From DASVWH01 sp036389715 (GTDB lineage Bacteria; Acidobacteriota; Blastocatellia; Pyrinomonadales; Pyrinomonadaceae): DNA of 35,338 nucleotides. The stretch covers positions 1 to 35,338 of the forward strand of contig DASVWH010000114.1 of assembly GCA_036389715.1 (NCBI GenBank), given 5' to 3'. Positions 16,180 through 24,200 of the stretch are shown here, one piece after another. Each line of letters opens with the position of its first letter. Positions within the stretch are counted from its first letter, which is position 1. Under the pieces are notes generated by a model that saw only the letters and a list, made by a program, of their open reading frames with translations, did no database searches and was not told the origin of the DNA. The position numbers and the translations under genes are program-made.

Positions 16180-16800
16180 ATGATTCGCAAATTGATGAAA
16201 ACCGGCGCAGCAGCCCTGATCCTGCTGGCCGTCAGCGTCGCCGCCCAGGCGGACCCTGTAACATTCCAGGGAGGCTTCGGCACGACCGCCACAGTCTCAA
16301 ACTACACGCTCGTAGGTAATACCTTTACCTTCACCGTGACCAACACGACCAACACCGGCTCGATTACGGCCGTCGGCTTCAACTTGTCGGGCCCGGATCG
16401 CGGCCAGTTCACTCTGGGAACGACTTCGGACTCGGATTTCCAGCTCAAGAATACGGTCAAGGCCCAGGCCGGGGCGCAGAACTACACTTCGACCTTGGAC
16501 TTCGCGCTGCTGACGGGCAGTAACTTCGGCGGCGGCAAAGTCGGCGACGGATTGTCGAGCGGCCAGAGCGGCACGTTCACAGTGACGGGCAATTTCTCCG
16601 GGCTGACGGCCGAAGACATCGTCCGGTCAATCATCCTGCGCTTCCAGGGCATCAATCCGGGCGACCAGAGTACGATTGCGACGCCCGGCAGCAATGGAGA
16701 AACGCCTGTTCCCGAGCCTGCGACGATGGTGCTGCTCGGCACTGGATTGGCGGGCGTGGCCTCCAGGATGCGCAAACGCCGCAAGGCCGAGAGGGACTGA
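16180..16800 (+). CDS. PEP-CTERM sorted secreted protein 2
   Basis: An exported protein of 206 residues with a signal peptide (residues 1-24, ending in AAQA). The C-terminal exosortase signal is VPEPATMVLLGTGLAGVASR followed by MRKRRKAERD, almost the same as in the gene at 15170. The two mature domains are not obviously alike: here Thr/Asn/Gly-rich beta strands (FTFTVTNTTNTGSITAVGFN) suggest a single beta-sandwich. The near-identical sorting tails suggest that both use the same exosortase. A GGGGG stretch seven bases before the ATG can act as ribosome binding site. Role unknown; PEP-CTERM proteins are commonly linked to exopolysaccharide or biofilm matrix. Confidence 0.85.
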   Translation: MIRKLMKTGAAALILLAVSVAAQADPVTFQGGFGTTATVSNYTLVGNTFTFTVTNTTNTGSITAVGFNLSGPDRGQFTLGTTSDSDFQLKNTVKAQAGAQNYTSTLDFALLTGSNFGGGKVGDGLSSGQSGTFTVTGNFSGLTAEDIVRSIILRFQGINPGDQSTIATPGSNGETPVPEPATMVLLGTGLAGVASRMRKRRKAERD

Positions 16801-16880
16801 CCGGCGGCTCGCCGCGCGCTCCGCGAAGGCGCTCGTCTCTCCTCCCTATCGCACAGGATAACAAGCATTTAGCTTCTTGC

Positions 16881-16928
16881 AAGAGAGCCGGAAACGATGT
16901 TAACGCATCGCTCCCGGCTCTCTTTTTT
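16881..16928 (+). terminator. Strong terminator after PEP-CTERM gene 2
   Basis: GAGAGCCGG (16883-16891) pairs with CCGGCTCTC (16914-16922), with an inner CGATG/CATCG stem, followed by six T residues (16923-16928). A textbook intrinsic terminator. Confidence 0.9.
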
Positions 16929-17178
16929 GGCGCGCTCGGGCCCGGCGCCCGGCGCGAGCGGGCGGCGGCGCGGAGAAGCCCCGGCCCGTTGGCCCCGAAT
17001 TTTTCACAAAAACAGTTTCCGGGCCGCGGGATTTTCTGAAGAAGGCTGTGCATTAGGAATTTACTAGGATTACCGAAAAGGACAGGGATGGCTGGAGCGG
17101 AGCGGCAGGCGGCGCGGGGAAGGCGGCGACCGGCGGTTCTCAACCTCTGTTAAGAGGGGCCGCCGCCAGCTATTCTGA
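16929..17178. other. Intergenic region without a gene
   Basis: GC-rich start with partial inverted repeats (CGCTCG/CGAGCG near 16935-16960), then a mixed stretch. I see no frame with a start signal and protein-like composition on either strand, and no clear promoter motif. Confidence 0.4.
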
Positions 17179-17224
17179 AGAGAGAGCCGCGCACGGGCAT
17201 TGACCCCTGCGCGGCTCTCTCTTT
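17179..17224 (+). terminator. Terminator-like hairpin abutting the nnr start
   Basis: AGAGAGAGCCGCGC (17179-17192) and GCGCGGCTCTCTCT (17209-17222) form a perfect 14-bp stem, followed by TTAT. It ends 14 bases before the GTG start of nnr and so lies where the leader and ribosome binding site should be. It could end readthrough from upstream or act as an attenuator. Confidence 0.75.
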
Positions 17225-17236
17225 ATCATCACCCGC

Positions 17237-18910
17237 GTGCGAAGAATAATCACAGCAGCCGAGATGCGCGAGATCGACCGCCTGACGACGGAGCGCTTTG
17301 CGACCCCTTCACTGCTCCTGATGGAGGCGGCGGCTGTCGCTGCGGCCGAGGCCATCGCGCGCCGCCTGCCCGAAGGGCTGGCGCACAAGCGGGCGCGCAT
17401 TCTCTGCGGGCGGGGCAACAACGGCGGCGACGGGGCGGCGCTGGCGCGGGCGCTCTGGCGGGCAGGGGTGCGGGCCGACGTGATTTTGTTCGGGCGCGTC
17501 GAGGAGACGGAGGGCGACGCGCGGGTCAACTTCGAGATGGCCCGTCGCCTGGCCAGTTTCGAGGCGGGCTCGCAGACGCAGCCGCCGCCGCTGGCCTTCA
17601 CGGAATGCGAGGGCCTGGCCGGGTGGGAAGAGCTGGCCCCGGCGCGCCATCATTACGAGATTATCGTGGACGCGCTGTTCGGGACGGGCCTCGCGCGCCC
17701 GCTGGCGGACGTTTACCTGAAGGTCGTGGAGCACCTGGCCCTGCTGCGCGAGGCACGCGAGCGCGCGGGCGCAGCCCTGCCCCTGATCGTCTCGCTGGAC
17801 CTGCCTTCGGGGCTCGACGCGGACTCTGCGGAGCCGCCGGGCGAGGCCGTCCGCGCGGACCTGACCGTGACGTTCACGGCGCCGAAGGCCGCCAACGTGC
17901 TGCCGCCCGCCTCTCACTACGGCGGGCGGCTGGTGCTGGCAGAGATAGGCTCGCCCCCGGCGCTGCTCGAAGCGGCGACCGGAGAGCTTTTTCTGACGGA
18001 GGAGGCGGACGCGCGCTCCTGGCTCGTCAGGACGCGCTACCGCCCGGACTCTTACAAGAACAGTCACGGGCACGCGCTCCTGGTAGCGGGCTCGCGCGGG
18101 TTGACGGGCGCGGCGGTGCTCTGCGGCGAGGCGGCGATGCGTTCGGGCGCGGGGCTGGTGACGGTGGCCGCGCCGCTCTCGGCGCAGGCGGCCGTGGCCG
18201 CGCAGGCGATGCCGGAGGTGATGACGGCGGCGCTCGCCGAGACGCCCGGCGGCGCGGTCAGCTTCGAGGCTTTGGAGCAGGCGGTGGCGCTTTGCGGGCG
18301 GGCGACGGCGGTGGCGCTGGGGCCCGGCCTGACCTCTACGGATGAGAGCACGCGTCGCTTCGTCGGCGAGCTGGTCGAGCGCCGGACGACGCCCCTCTTG
18401 ATAGATGCCGACGGGCTGAACGCGCTCGCGCCCTGGCCGGAGGGGCTGCGCGGCTCGCGCGAGCGCCCGCTGATTCTGACGCCGCATCCGGGCGAGATGC
18501 TGCGGCTGCTCGGCGCGGGCGGCGAGGAGCAGTTGAGGGACCGCGTCGAGGCCGCGCGCTGTTTCGCCTCGGCGCACGAGTTGATACTGGTGCTCAAGGG
18601 CTCGCGGACGCTCGTGGCCGCACCGGACGGGCGCGTCTTCGTCAACCCGACGGGCAATGCGGGGATGGGCACGGCGGGCTCCGGCGATACGCTGACGGGC
18701 ATCATCACGGGCTTTCTGGCGCAGTCTTTCGCGGGCCTCGAAGCGGAGGCCGACGCGCTCCGGGCGACCATCGCGGCCGTTTACGTGTGCGGGCTGGCCG
18801 GGGACCTGGCGGCCGCGGCGGCAGGGATGCGCACCCTCGTCGCCTCTGACATACGCGAGCACCTGGGCGCGGCCGTCCGCGCACTGGACGCGCGCGGGGA
18901 GCAGCCATGA
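17237..18910 (+). CDS. nnr: Bifunctional NAD(P)H-hydrate epimerase / ADP-dependent NAD(P)H-hydrate dehydratase
   Basis: A metabolite-repair enzyme: the N-terminal domain interconverts R- and S-NAD(P)HX, and the C-terminal domain dehydrates S-NAD(P)HX back to NAD(P)H using ADP. The epimerase half (about 1-240) opens with IITAAEMREIDRLT and has the conserved GRGNNGGDG at 58-66. The dehydratase half (about 250-557) shows DADGLNALA, LTPHPGEMLRLL and NAGMGTAGSGDTLTGII, the ribokinase-like nucleotide site. The full fused length of 557 residues is intact. Translation starts at GTG 17237, which reproduces the usual family N-terminus; there is no visible Shine-Dalgarno sequence, and a stable hairpin sits directly upstream. 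The stop overlaps the tsaE start by four bases (ATGA), so both are co-transcribed, a common pairing in bacteria. Confidence 0.93.
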   Translation: MRRIITAAEMREIDRLTTERFATPSLLLMEAAAVAAAEAIARRLPEGLAHKRARILCGRGNNGGDGAALARALWRAGVRADVILFGRVEETEGDARVNFEMARRLASFEAGSQTQPPPLAFTECEGLAGWEELAPARHHYEIIVDALFGTGLARPLADVYLKVVEHLALLREARERAGAALPLIVSLDLPSGLDADSAEPPGEAVRADLTVTFTAPKAANVLPPASHYGGRLVLAEIGSPPALLEAATGELFLTEEADARSWLVRTRYRPDSYKNSHGHALLVAGSRGLTGAAVLCGEAAMRSGAGLVTVAAPLSAQAAVAAQAMPEVMTAALAETPGGAVSFEALEQAVALCGRATAVALGPGLTSTDESTRRFVGELVERRTTPLLIDADGLNALAPWPEGLRGSRERPLILTPHPGEMLRLLGAGGEEQLRDRVEAARCFASAHELILVLKGSRTLVAAPDGRVFVNPTGNAGMGTAGSGDTLTGIITGFLAQSFAGLEAEADALRATIAAVYVCGLAGDLAAAAAGMRTLVASDIREHLGAAVRALDARGEQP

Positions 18911-19365
18911 GCGGGCCTTCCATCTCGAACCTGCCGCTGGGCCGCTGGCGGAGCGAGAGCGTCCAGGAGACTTTCGAGCTTGGCGCGCGTGTCGGCGCAA
19001 GCCTTGAGGGCGGCGAGATTATCCTGCTGGACGGCCCGCTCGGCGCGGGCAAGACCGTCTTCGTCAAGGGGCTCGCGGCGGGGCTCGGGATAGATGAGGA
19101 CGAGGTGACGAGCCCGAGCTTCACGCTCGTCAATCGCTACGAGGGCAGGCGGCTGCTCTATCACCTGGACCTCTACAGGCTGGCTGAGGGCGCGGCCGCC
19201 GCACATGCCGTGGACCTGGAGGAGCTGCTGGCGGACGAGAGCGCCGTCATCGTCATCGAATGGGCGGGGCGGATGGGCGGCTATTCCCTGCCGCCGCCGG
19301 TCTGGCGGGTGGCGATTGCGGGCGACGGCGACGAGCCGCGCACGATAGAGATCAGCCGCAGGTAG
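18907..19365 (+). CDS. tsaE: tRNA threonylcarbamoyladenosine biosynthesis ATPase TsaE
   Basis: A small P-loop ATPase that works with TsaB and TsaD in making the t6A37 modification of ANN-decoding tRNAs. The Walker A motif is GPLGAGKT; TSPSFTLVNRYEG and LYHLDLYRL follow, and IEWAGRM is the family's conserved IEW block near the end. At 152 residues it is of normal length. It overlaps nnr by four bases and is probably translationally coupled. The partner tsaD is elsewhere in this window (28659); tsaB is not seen. Confidence 0.93.
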   Translation: MSGPSISNLPLGRWRSESVQETFELGARVGASLEGGEIILLDGPLGAGKTVFVKGLAAGLGIDEDEVTSPSFTLVNRYEGRRLLYHLDLYRLAEGAAAAHAVDLEELLADESAVIVIEWAGRMGGYSLPPPVWRVAIAGDGDEPRTIEISRR

Positions 19366-19399
19366 CGGCGCGGGCCGGGCCCAGGGCGACGCAAACGGC

Positions 19400-19429
19400 T
19401 TGACGCTGGACGCCTCCCGGCTGAATACT
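19400..19429 (+). promoter_or_regulatory. Sigma-70-type promoter of the bacilliredoxin gene
   Basis: TTGACG (19400-19405), an 18-base spacer, then AATACT (19424-19429). The -35 matches the consensus in five of six positions; the -10 is weaker. It lies 42 bases before the start at 19471. Confidence 0.4.
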
Positions 19430-19470
19430 AACGGGAGACCGACGTTTACTTTCGAGGAGAGATACGAGAG

Positions 19471-19911
19471 ATGCCTTATCCAGAATATATGATTTACCCG
19501 ATGAGACAGGAGCTGACGCAGCTCGGCGTAGAGGAGCTGCGGACGGCCGAAGAGGTCGAGCGGACGCTGCGCGATGCCAAGGGGACGGTGATGGTGATAG
19601 TCAATTCCGTCTGCGGCTGTGCGGCGGGCAAGGCGCGTCCGGGCATCGCGCTGGCGCTCAAGCACAGCGTCCGCCCGGAAAAGATTACGACCGTCTTTGC
19701 CGGGGCCGACATCGAAGCGACCGAGAAGGCGCGCAGCTACTTCGAGGGCTATCGCCCGTCTTCGCCTTCCATCGGGCTGCTCAAAGACGGCAAGCTCGTC
19801 TACATGATGGAGCGCCACCAGATAGAGGGCAAAGGCCCGATGGAGATTGCGCAGGAGCTGGCACAGGCTTTCGACCAGCACTGTCGCCCGCAGGCCGCCG
19901 CCGCCAGCTAA
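19471..19911 (+). CDS. BrxA/BrxB-family bacilliredoxin (thioredoxin-like, CGC motif)
   Basis: A cytoplasmic thiol-disulfide protein of 146 residues. The typical N-terminus (MPYPEYMIYPMRQELTQLG) leads into VIVNSVCGCAAGKARPG with the redox-active C48-G-C50. SPSIGLLKDGKLVYMMERHQ follows, the usual helix and strand of the family. In Firmicutes these proteins remove bacillithiol from mixed disulfides; whether this organism makes bacillithiol cannot be judged here, so the thiol partner is open. A good ribosome binding site (GAGGAGA) precedes the ATG, and a promoter and a terminator flank the gene, so it is likely monocistronic. Confidence 0.9.
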   Translation: MPYPEYMIYPMRQELTQLGVEELRTAEEVERTLRDAKGTVMVIVNSVCGCAAGKARPGIALALKHSVRPEKITTVFAGADIEATEKARSYFEGYRPSSPSIGLLKDGKLVYMMERHQIEGKGPMEIAQELAQAFDQHCRPQAAAAS

Positions 19912-19977
19912 GGCTCAGAAACGGCGCGCACCGCACAGGCGGCGAGCCAATCAAACAGTCAGCCAACCAAACAAGGG

Positions 19978-20036
19978 GAGAGCCGCCGCGTCCGGCTAGA
20001 CCGGGCGCGGCGGCTCTCATCCTTTTCCGTCTCCCT
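19978..20036 (+). terminator. Terminator after the bacilliredoxin gene
   Basis: GAGAGCCGCCGCG (19978-19990) and CGCGGCGGCTCTC (20006-20018) form a perfect 13-bp stem with a 15-base loop, followed by ATCCTTTTCC. Its position between two convergent genes suggests it serves the plus-strand gene. Confidence 0.8.
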
Positions 20037-20054
20037 TTTCCGGTTCTCTGCTGC

Positions 20055-20417
20055 CTATGCTGGCGGCGTCTTGCGGGCAGGCGCGTTGCGCTCGGACGCC
20101 TTCTTGCGACCGACGGCCTGCACCTCGTTGGAGTTGCGCCCGTACTGCGCGCCGACGGAATCCCTCATCGCGACCACCTTGTTGTGATAGTCCCATTCGG
20201 CGGCGACCGACACGTCACGCGCCGTCGTCAAAGCGGCCTCGGCCTGCGCTTCGGCTGCCTGCGCGGCGAGCATCGCGGCGTGCGCCGTCGTCAGGGAGGC
20301 GACGGAGTTGGCGGGATTTGAGGGGGCGTAATCGGTCAGCGTCTGGACGGCGGCGAAAGAATCGTCGTCCTCTGCAAGGGTTGCCGGGCGCAAGCGTCTG
20401 GTCTCGTCTTTAGCCAT
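20055..20417 (-). CDS. Small Ala-rich helical protein of unknown function
   Basis: 120 residues with no signal peptide or membrane segment. The middle (about 45-80) is an Ala-rich amphipathic helix (AAMLAAQAAEAQAEAALTTA). It is followed by EWDYHNKVVAMRDSVGAQYG and RNSNEVQAVGRKKASERNAP, a segment with a conserved look, and a basic tail. I believe similar small proteins of unknown function exist in several phyla, but cannot confirm this here. The start is supported by AAAGGAG eight bases upstream on the minus strand. It probably forms a helical hairpin or oligomer. It stands alone, convergent with the bacilliredoxin gene. Confidence 0.75.
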   Translation of the reverse strand: MAKDETRRLRPATLAEDDDSFAAVQTLTDYAPSNPANSVASLTTAHAAMLAAQAAEAQAEAALTTARDVSVAAEWDYHNKVVAMRDSVGAQYGRNSNEVQAVGRKKASERNAPARKTPPA

Positions 20418-20647
20418 GGTGAGTGCTCCTTTCTGTTCGGTGAGCCGGAACAGATGATGGTTTGTGTTTTCGGCTTCCGCGCGCTGGAAGGAGGTTGAAG
20501 AAGCCGAGAAGAGTGAAATAGCCCGCGAGGTGCGCCTATCTTATGAGAAACGCCCGCCCGGTTCAACCATAAAATCCGGGGAATCCCGCCAGAATCCCGC
20601 AAACCACTGTCCAGCAGCCCTTTAGCCTCGCCCGCGCGAGCTATAAC

Positions 20648-21088
20648 CATGCGCGGTTATGCCATAACCATCCGTGGTTATGCCATAACGGCGCGTGGCT
20701 CTGCCATAACCATGCGTGGTTATGGCAGAGCGTCACGTGGTTCTGCCACAGCGCCGCATGGTTCTGCCACAGCGCCGGGCCGTCATGCCGTAGCGCCGCG
20801 TGGTTCTGCCACAGCGCCATGTGGTTATGCCACAGCGCCGCGTGGTCCTGGCATAACCACGCGGCGCTGTGGCAGACGCTCACGATGTTTCGCCGGACGC
20901 TCACGACGCCATGCCAAACGCTCACGACGTTATGCCGGACACTCGTGATGTTTTGCCGGGCACTTGCGACGCTATGGCAGACGCTGGGGAGCGTTTGCCG
21001 GACACTCACGATGTTATGGCGGGTGCTCGTGAGCGTCGGCGATGCGCTGGCGAGCGTCAAGCTGACGCTCGGAGGATTAACGTATAAC
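20648..21088. repeat. 21-bp tandem repeat array (about 20 units)
   Basis: From 20648 the sequence is built of units of exactly 21 bases, with no change of phase up to about 21067; a last unit to 21088 is degenerate. The first ten units look like GCC-GCG-TGG-TTC-TGC-CAC-AGC or CAT-GCG-TGG-TTA-TGC-CAT-AAC. The later units look like CTC-ACG-ACG-TTA-TGC-CGG-ACG. Because 21 is a multiple of three, long open frames exist on both strands: on the plus strand the frame through 20819-21103 reads as heptads with Leu/Phe/Val at one position and Leu at another. No good ribosome binding site is seen for any of them. It lies between the small Ala-rich gene and the restriction enzyme gene. Confidence 0.85.
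20828..20874. repeat. 19-bp perfect inverted repeat inside the 21-bp array
   Basis: TGCCACAGCGCCGCGTGGT (20828-20846) and its exact complement (20856-20874) are separated by nine bases. The point of inversion coincides with the change from the first to the second unit type in the array. It could form a very stable hairpin or cruciform. Confidence 0.85.
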
Positions 21089-21241
21089 GAGGCGCGGAGA
21101 TAAGCCGATGGCGCATGATTACCCGACACGCGCGCCGGAGTACCGGATAATCACCCGCCCGCACGGGCCACGCTCCGGGCCGCCCGAGAGGATGCCGTGA
21201 AGCGTTTCAATCCTTGCGGCGCGGCGACGGCCGCTGCCGTT

Positions 21242-24200
21242 TCAAGGAGTCGTCGCAACGAGCGGCCAGCCGCCGTGCTCCTCTATGGTCTGGTCAATCC
21301 CGGCCATCAGCCGGATGGTTTCCGCGAGTGCCGAGACGATTTGCCGGTAGTGATTCAGCTCTTCGTAGGTCAGGACACGCCCCTTGCGATCTTTGAGCCA
21401 CTTCTGGCAGACCTGGTAGCCGCCGACGTGAAACGCCCAGACCTCCTCGGGGACGCCCTCGAAATACTGTTCCTTGTTAATCCAGACGCGCCCCTCGTCG
21501 GCTCCCTGCCCCGGCGCAGTATAGCGAACGGCTTCGACCGTATCATCGCCCCTGACGGGAAACCCCGCGAGGGGCGGCCCCTGGCGTTCCATCAGGTGCA
21601 GGCCGACCAGCTCTGAGCCGAGCGCGCAGAGCGAGCGGAACAACTCCGGGTCGGAAGTGAGCGGCAGGCGCGGGAAATCAATCTTCAGGAACTCCGCGTA
21701 GCGCGTGCGATAGGAGGGCGCGTGAAAGACCGCGTACATGTAATCGAAGACATCCTCCGGGCCGAACGTCCTGCGCCTGTCACCCTTCCCGTCCGGGACG
21801 AACTCCATCCCCAGCCGCCCCCCGAAATCCTCAACGAACTCCTCCGCGAGATTAGGCCGCCGACCACCGGGCGCGTCGGTCGGTTCGTCGGCGTCGAAGA
21901 GATTAGCTTTTGCGATAGGATAAAGGTAGAGCGGGAACTGAAAACTATTACCACCGCCGACTGTTTTATTCGCCGCCACGCATTGGTCGCTAATCATTCT
22001 TGTGCAATACGCAAATGTGAAATCTCCGGGTGACTGTGGGCGATGCGTCAGAAAAGCTAAGTTATCATCCACCATGTGCTGCATAACCTCAGAGCGCAAA
22101 CGTTCACAGACCGCTCCATGATAATAAACAAAGCGAAAATCAAATGGCCTATAGCAGTAGGGCCGGATGAAACTTTCAACATCGCTAATTGATAGAAGCT
22201 CTTTACGGGCTGTTGATAGTTTCCAATACGACACGTCTTTCAAAGAATACTTAGCCCTCAATGCTTCATCATTAATTGCTTTATCTCTTAAATCATTGAT
22301 TCGGGCAATTAATATTTCAGGTGCAGATGCCATTGAAAAATCATTTCGTGCTGTTGTAACAGTGCTAGCAAAGACTTCAAATATCTTCGGTACAGACCAA
22401 AATTGATTATATTCGGGTAACAAGTCAGCATTCTGCGGCACGAAGAGATAAAACGGCGCTTGCGGCTCAAGCGTCATCCATTTTGTCGTAGTCACGTCAT
22501 GCCGCCAAAGCCAGTCGTATTTGCCTCCCGAAAGCACGCGCTCCCTATCCGTGTGCTCTTCGTAAATCTCACGCACGCCCCACAGGTGAGCATGGCGCAC
22601 CGCGGTTTCGCCACCCTTAGTCATTCCCTTCCGCTTGACGAAGAGGCTGATGGCAACACCTTGCTGAATGTCGAAGACGTTCTTATCCTCTGAACCATCA
22701 GGCGCACGTTCCTTCTTCTTGCTGTTGCCATGCAAATCCAGCACGTAGATGTCGTCGAACGTCTCCATCAGGCTCTGCCGCATCCCGCGAAACGTCGGGT
22801 TGTCCAGATAACCGTGATTAGTAATGAACGCCAGCACGCCGTGGTCCGTCTGCTCGATGCGCCACTGCGCGAAGCGTATGAACTTGACGTAATCGTCGTT
22901 GAGCCACTTCGGATTCCTCTCGCCGAGCGGCTTGCCGTTCACCTCGAAGTAGTTGCCCGTCTCCCTGCCCGTCATCGTGTCGTGCCCGCGCAGGAGGTTG
23001 GCAATCCATAATCCCGTGTTGGCCGAGTGGCCCGAATACGGCGGGTTGCCGAGCACGACCATCACGGGCGCTTCCTGCTTGACGCGGCTCGCTTCGTTGG
23101 CTTCCTCGGCCAGCCACTGCGTGAAGAGCGGCATCCGGCTGACCTCGTGCGCCTCTTCCAGCGTGTTCGTCAAATAGACGCGCAGGCGCTCGTCCCTCTG
23201 AAAGTCGTAGCCAGTCTCGGCCAGTTGCAGCCCCAGCTTCATGTGCGCCACGGCGTAGGGAGCCATCAGCAGCTCGAAGCCGAAGAGGCGCGGCAGCAGG
23301 TGCTCCGAGACGTACCCCGACCACATCCCCTGGTTTCGCCTGAACGACTCGTAGATGTGATTGATGACGCCGTAGAGAAACGTCCCCGTGCCCGTCGCCG
23401 GGTCGAGCACGAGCACCCTGTGCGTCTCGCCCACCGTCTTGCCCTTCGCGTCCCTGACCCTGACCTTGCTCGCGTCGGCCAGCCCGTCCGCCAGCTTGAA
23501 GTCCGTCTTCAGGATATGGTCAACGCTGCGGACGATGTAGGAGACCACAGGCTCGGGCGTGTAATAGACGCCGCGCGCCTCTCTCATCTTCGGGTCATAG
23601 GCGGCCAGAAACGTCTCGTAGAAATGCACGACCGGGTCTTCGCGCCGCGTCGAGCGCCCGAAGTCTTTCAGGATGGCCGCGATGTTCGTCCGGTTCAGTA
23701 AGTCCGCCAGCCCGTCCACGGCCCAGGCGTGCGGCTCTTCGTCCAGGTCAGGCCCGGCGACGTGCTGAAAGAGTTTTCTCAGGAAGGGATTGGTGCGCGG
23801 CAATTCGTGCGCGGCGTGGCGGCGCGTGAAGGGCTCAGTGCCGCGATGATTGACCCGCGCCGCGAACAGCCCGTAGCAGATGGTCTGCGCGTACATGTCC
23901 GCGAACTGCTCTTCCGTCAGGTCGTGTATCAGCACCTCGCGGAAGCCCTTCATCTGCTGGTGGAGCGAGCCGCCCACGCCCTCCGTCTTGAAAGCACGGC
24001 TGATGGTCTCGCGTATCAGGCGAGCCACGCGCGCCATCCGCTCGGCCAACTCCTTCGGATTACTGACGGTCGGAGTGACTTCGGTCAGGAAATCTCCGAG
24101 CAGCTTTTCAACCTCTTCCGCACCGCCCGGCTCCGAAAGCACACGCTCCTGCCCGGCGGCGAGCGTCCCCAAACGAGCCGTCTGCACACGCTCGCCGCGC

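Noticed and set aside
20648..21088. CRISPR array
   Set aside because: There are no unique spacers: the 21-bp units follow each other directly and vary gradually. No cas genes are nearby. The string GTTTCAATCC near 21204 occurs once only.
20641..21129. 162-residue minus-strand protein across the 21-bp array
   Set aside because: It is open only because the repeat length is a multiple of three; it starts with GTG without a ribosome binding site, and other frames over the array are open as well. Kept as a possibility under the array, not as a gene.
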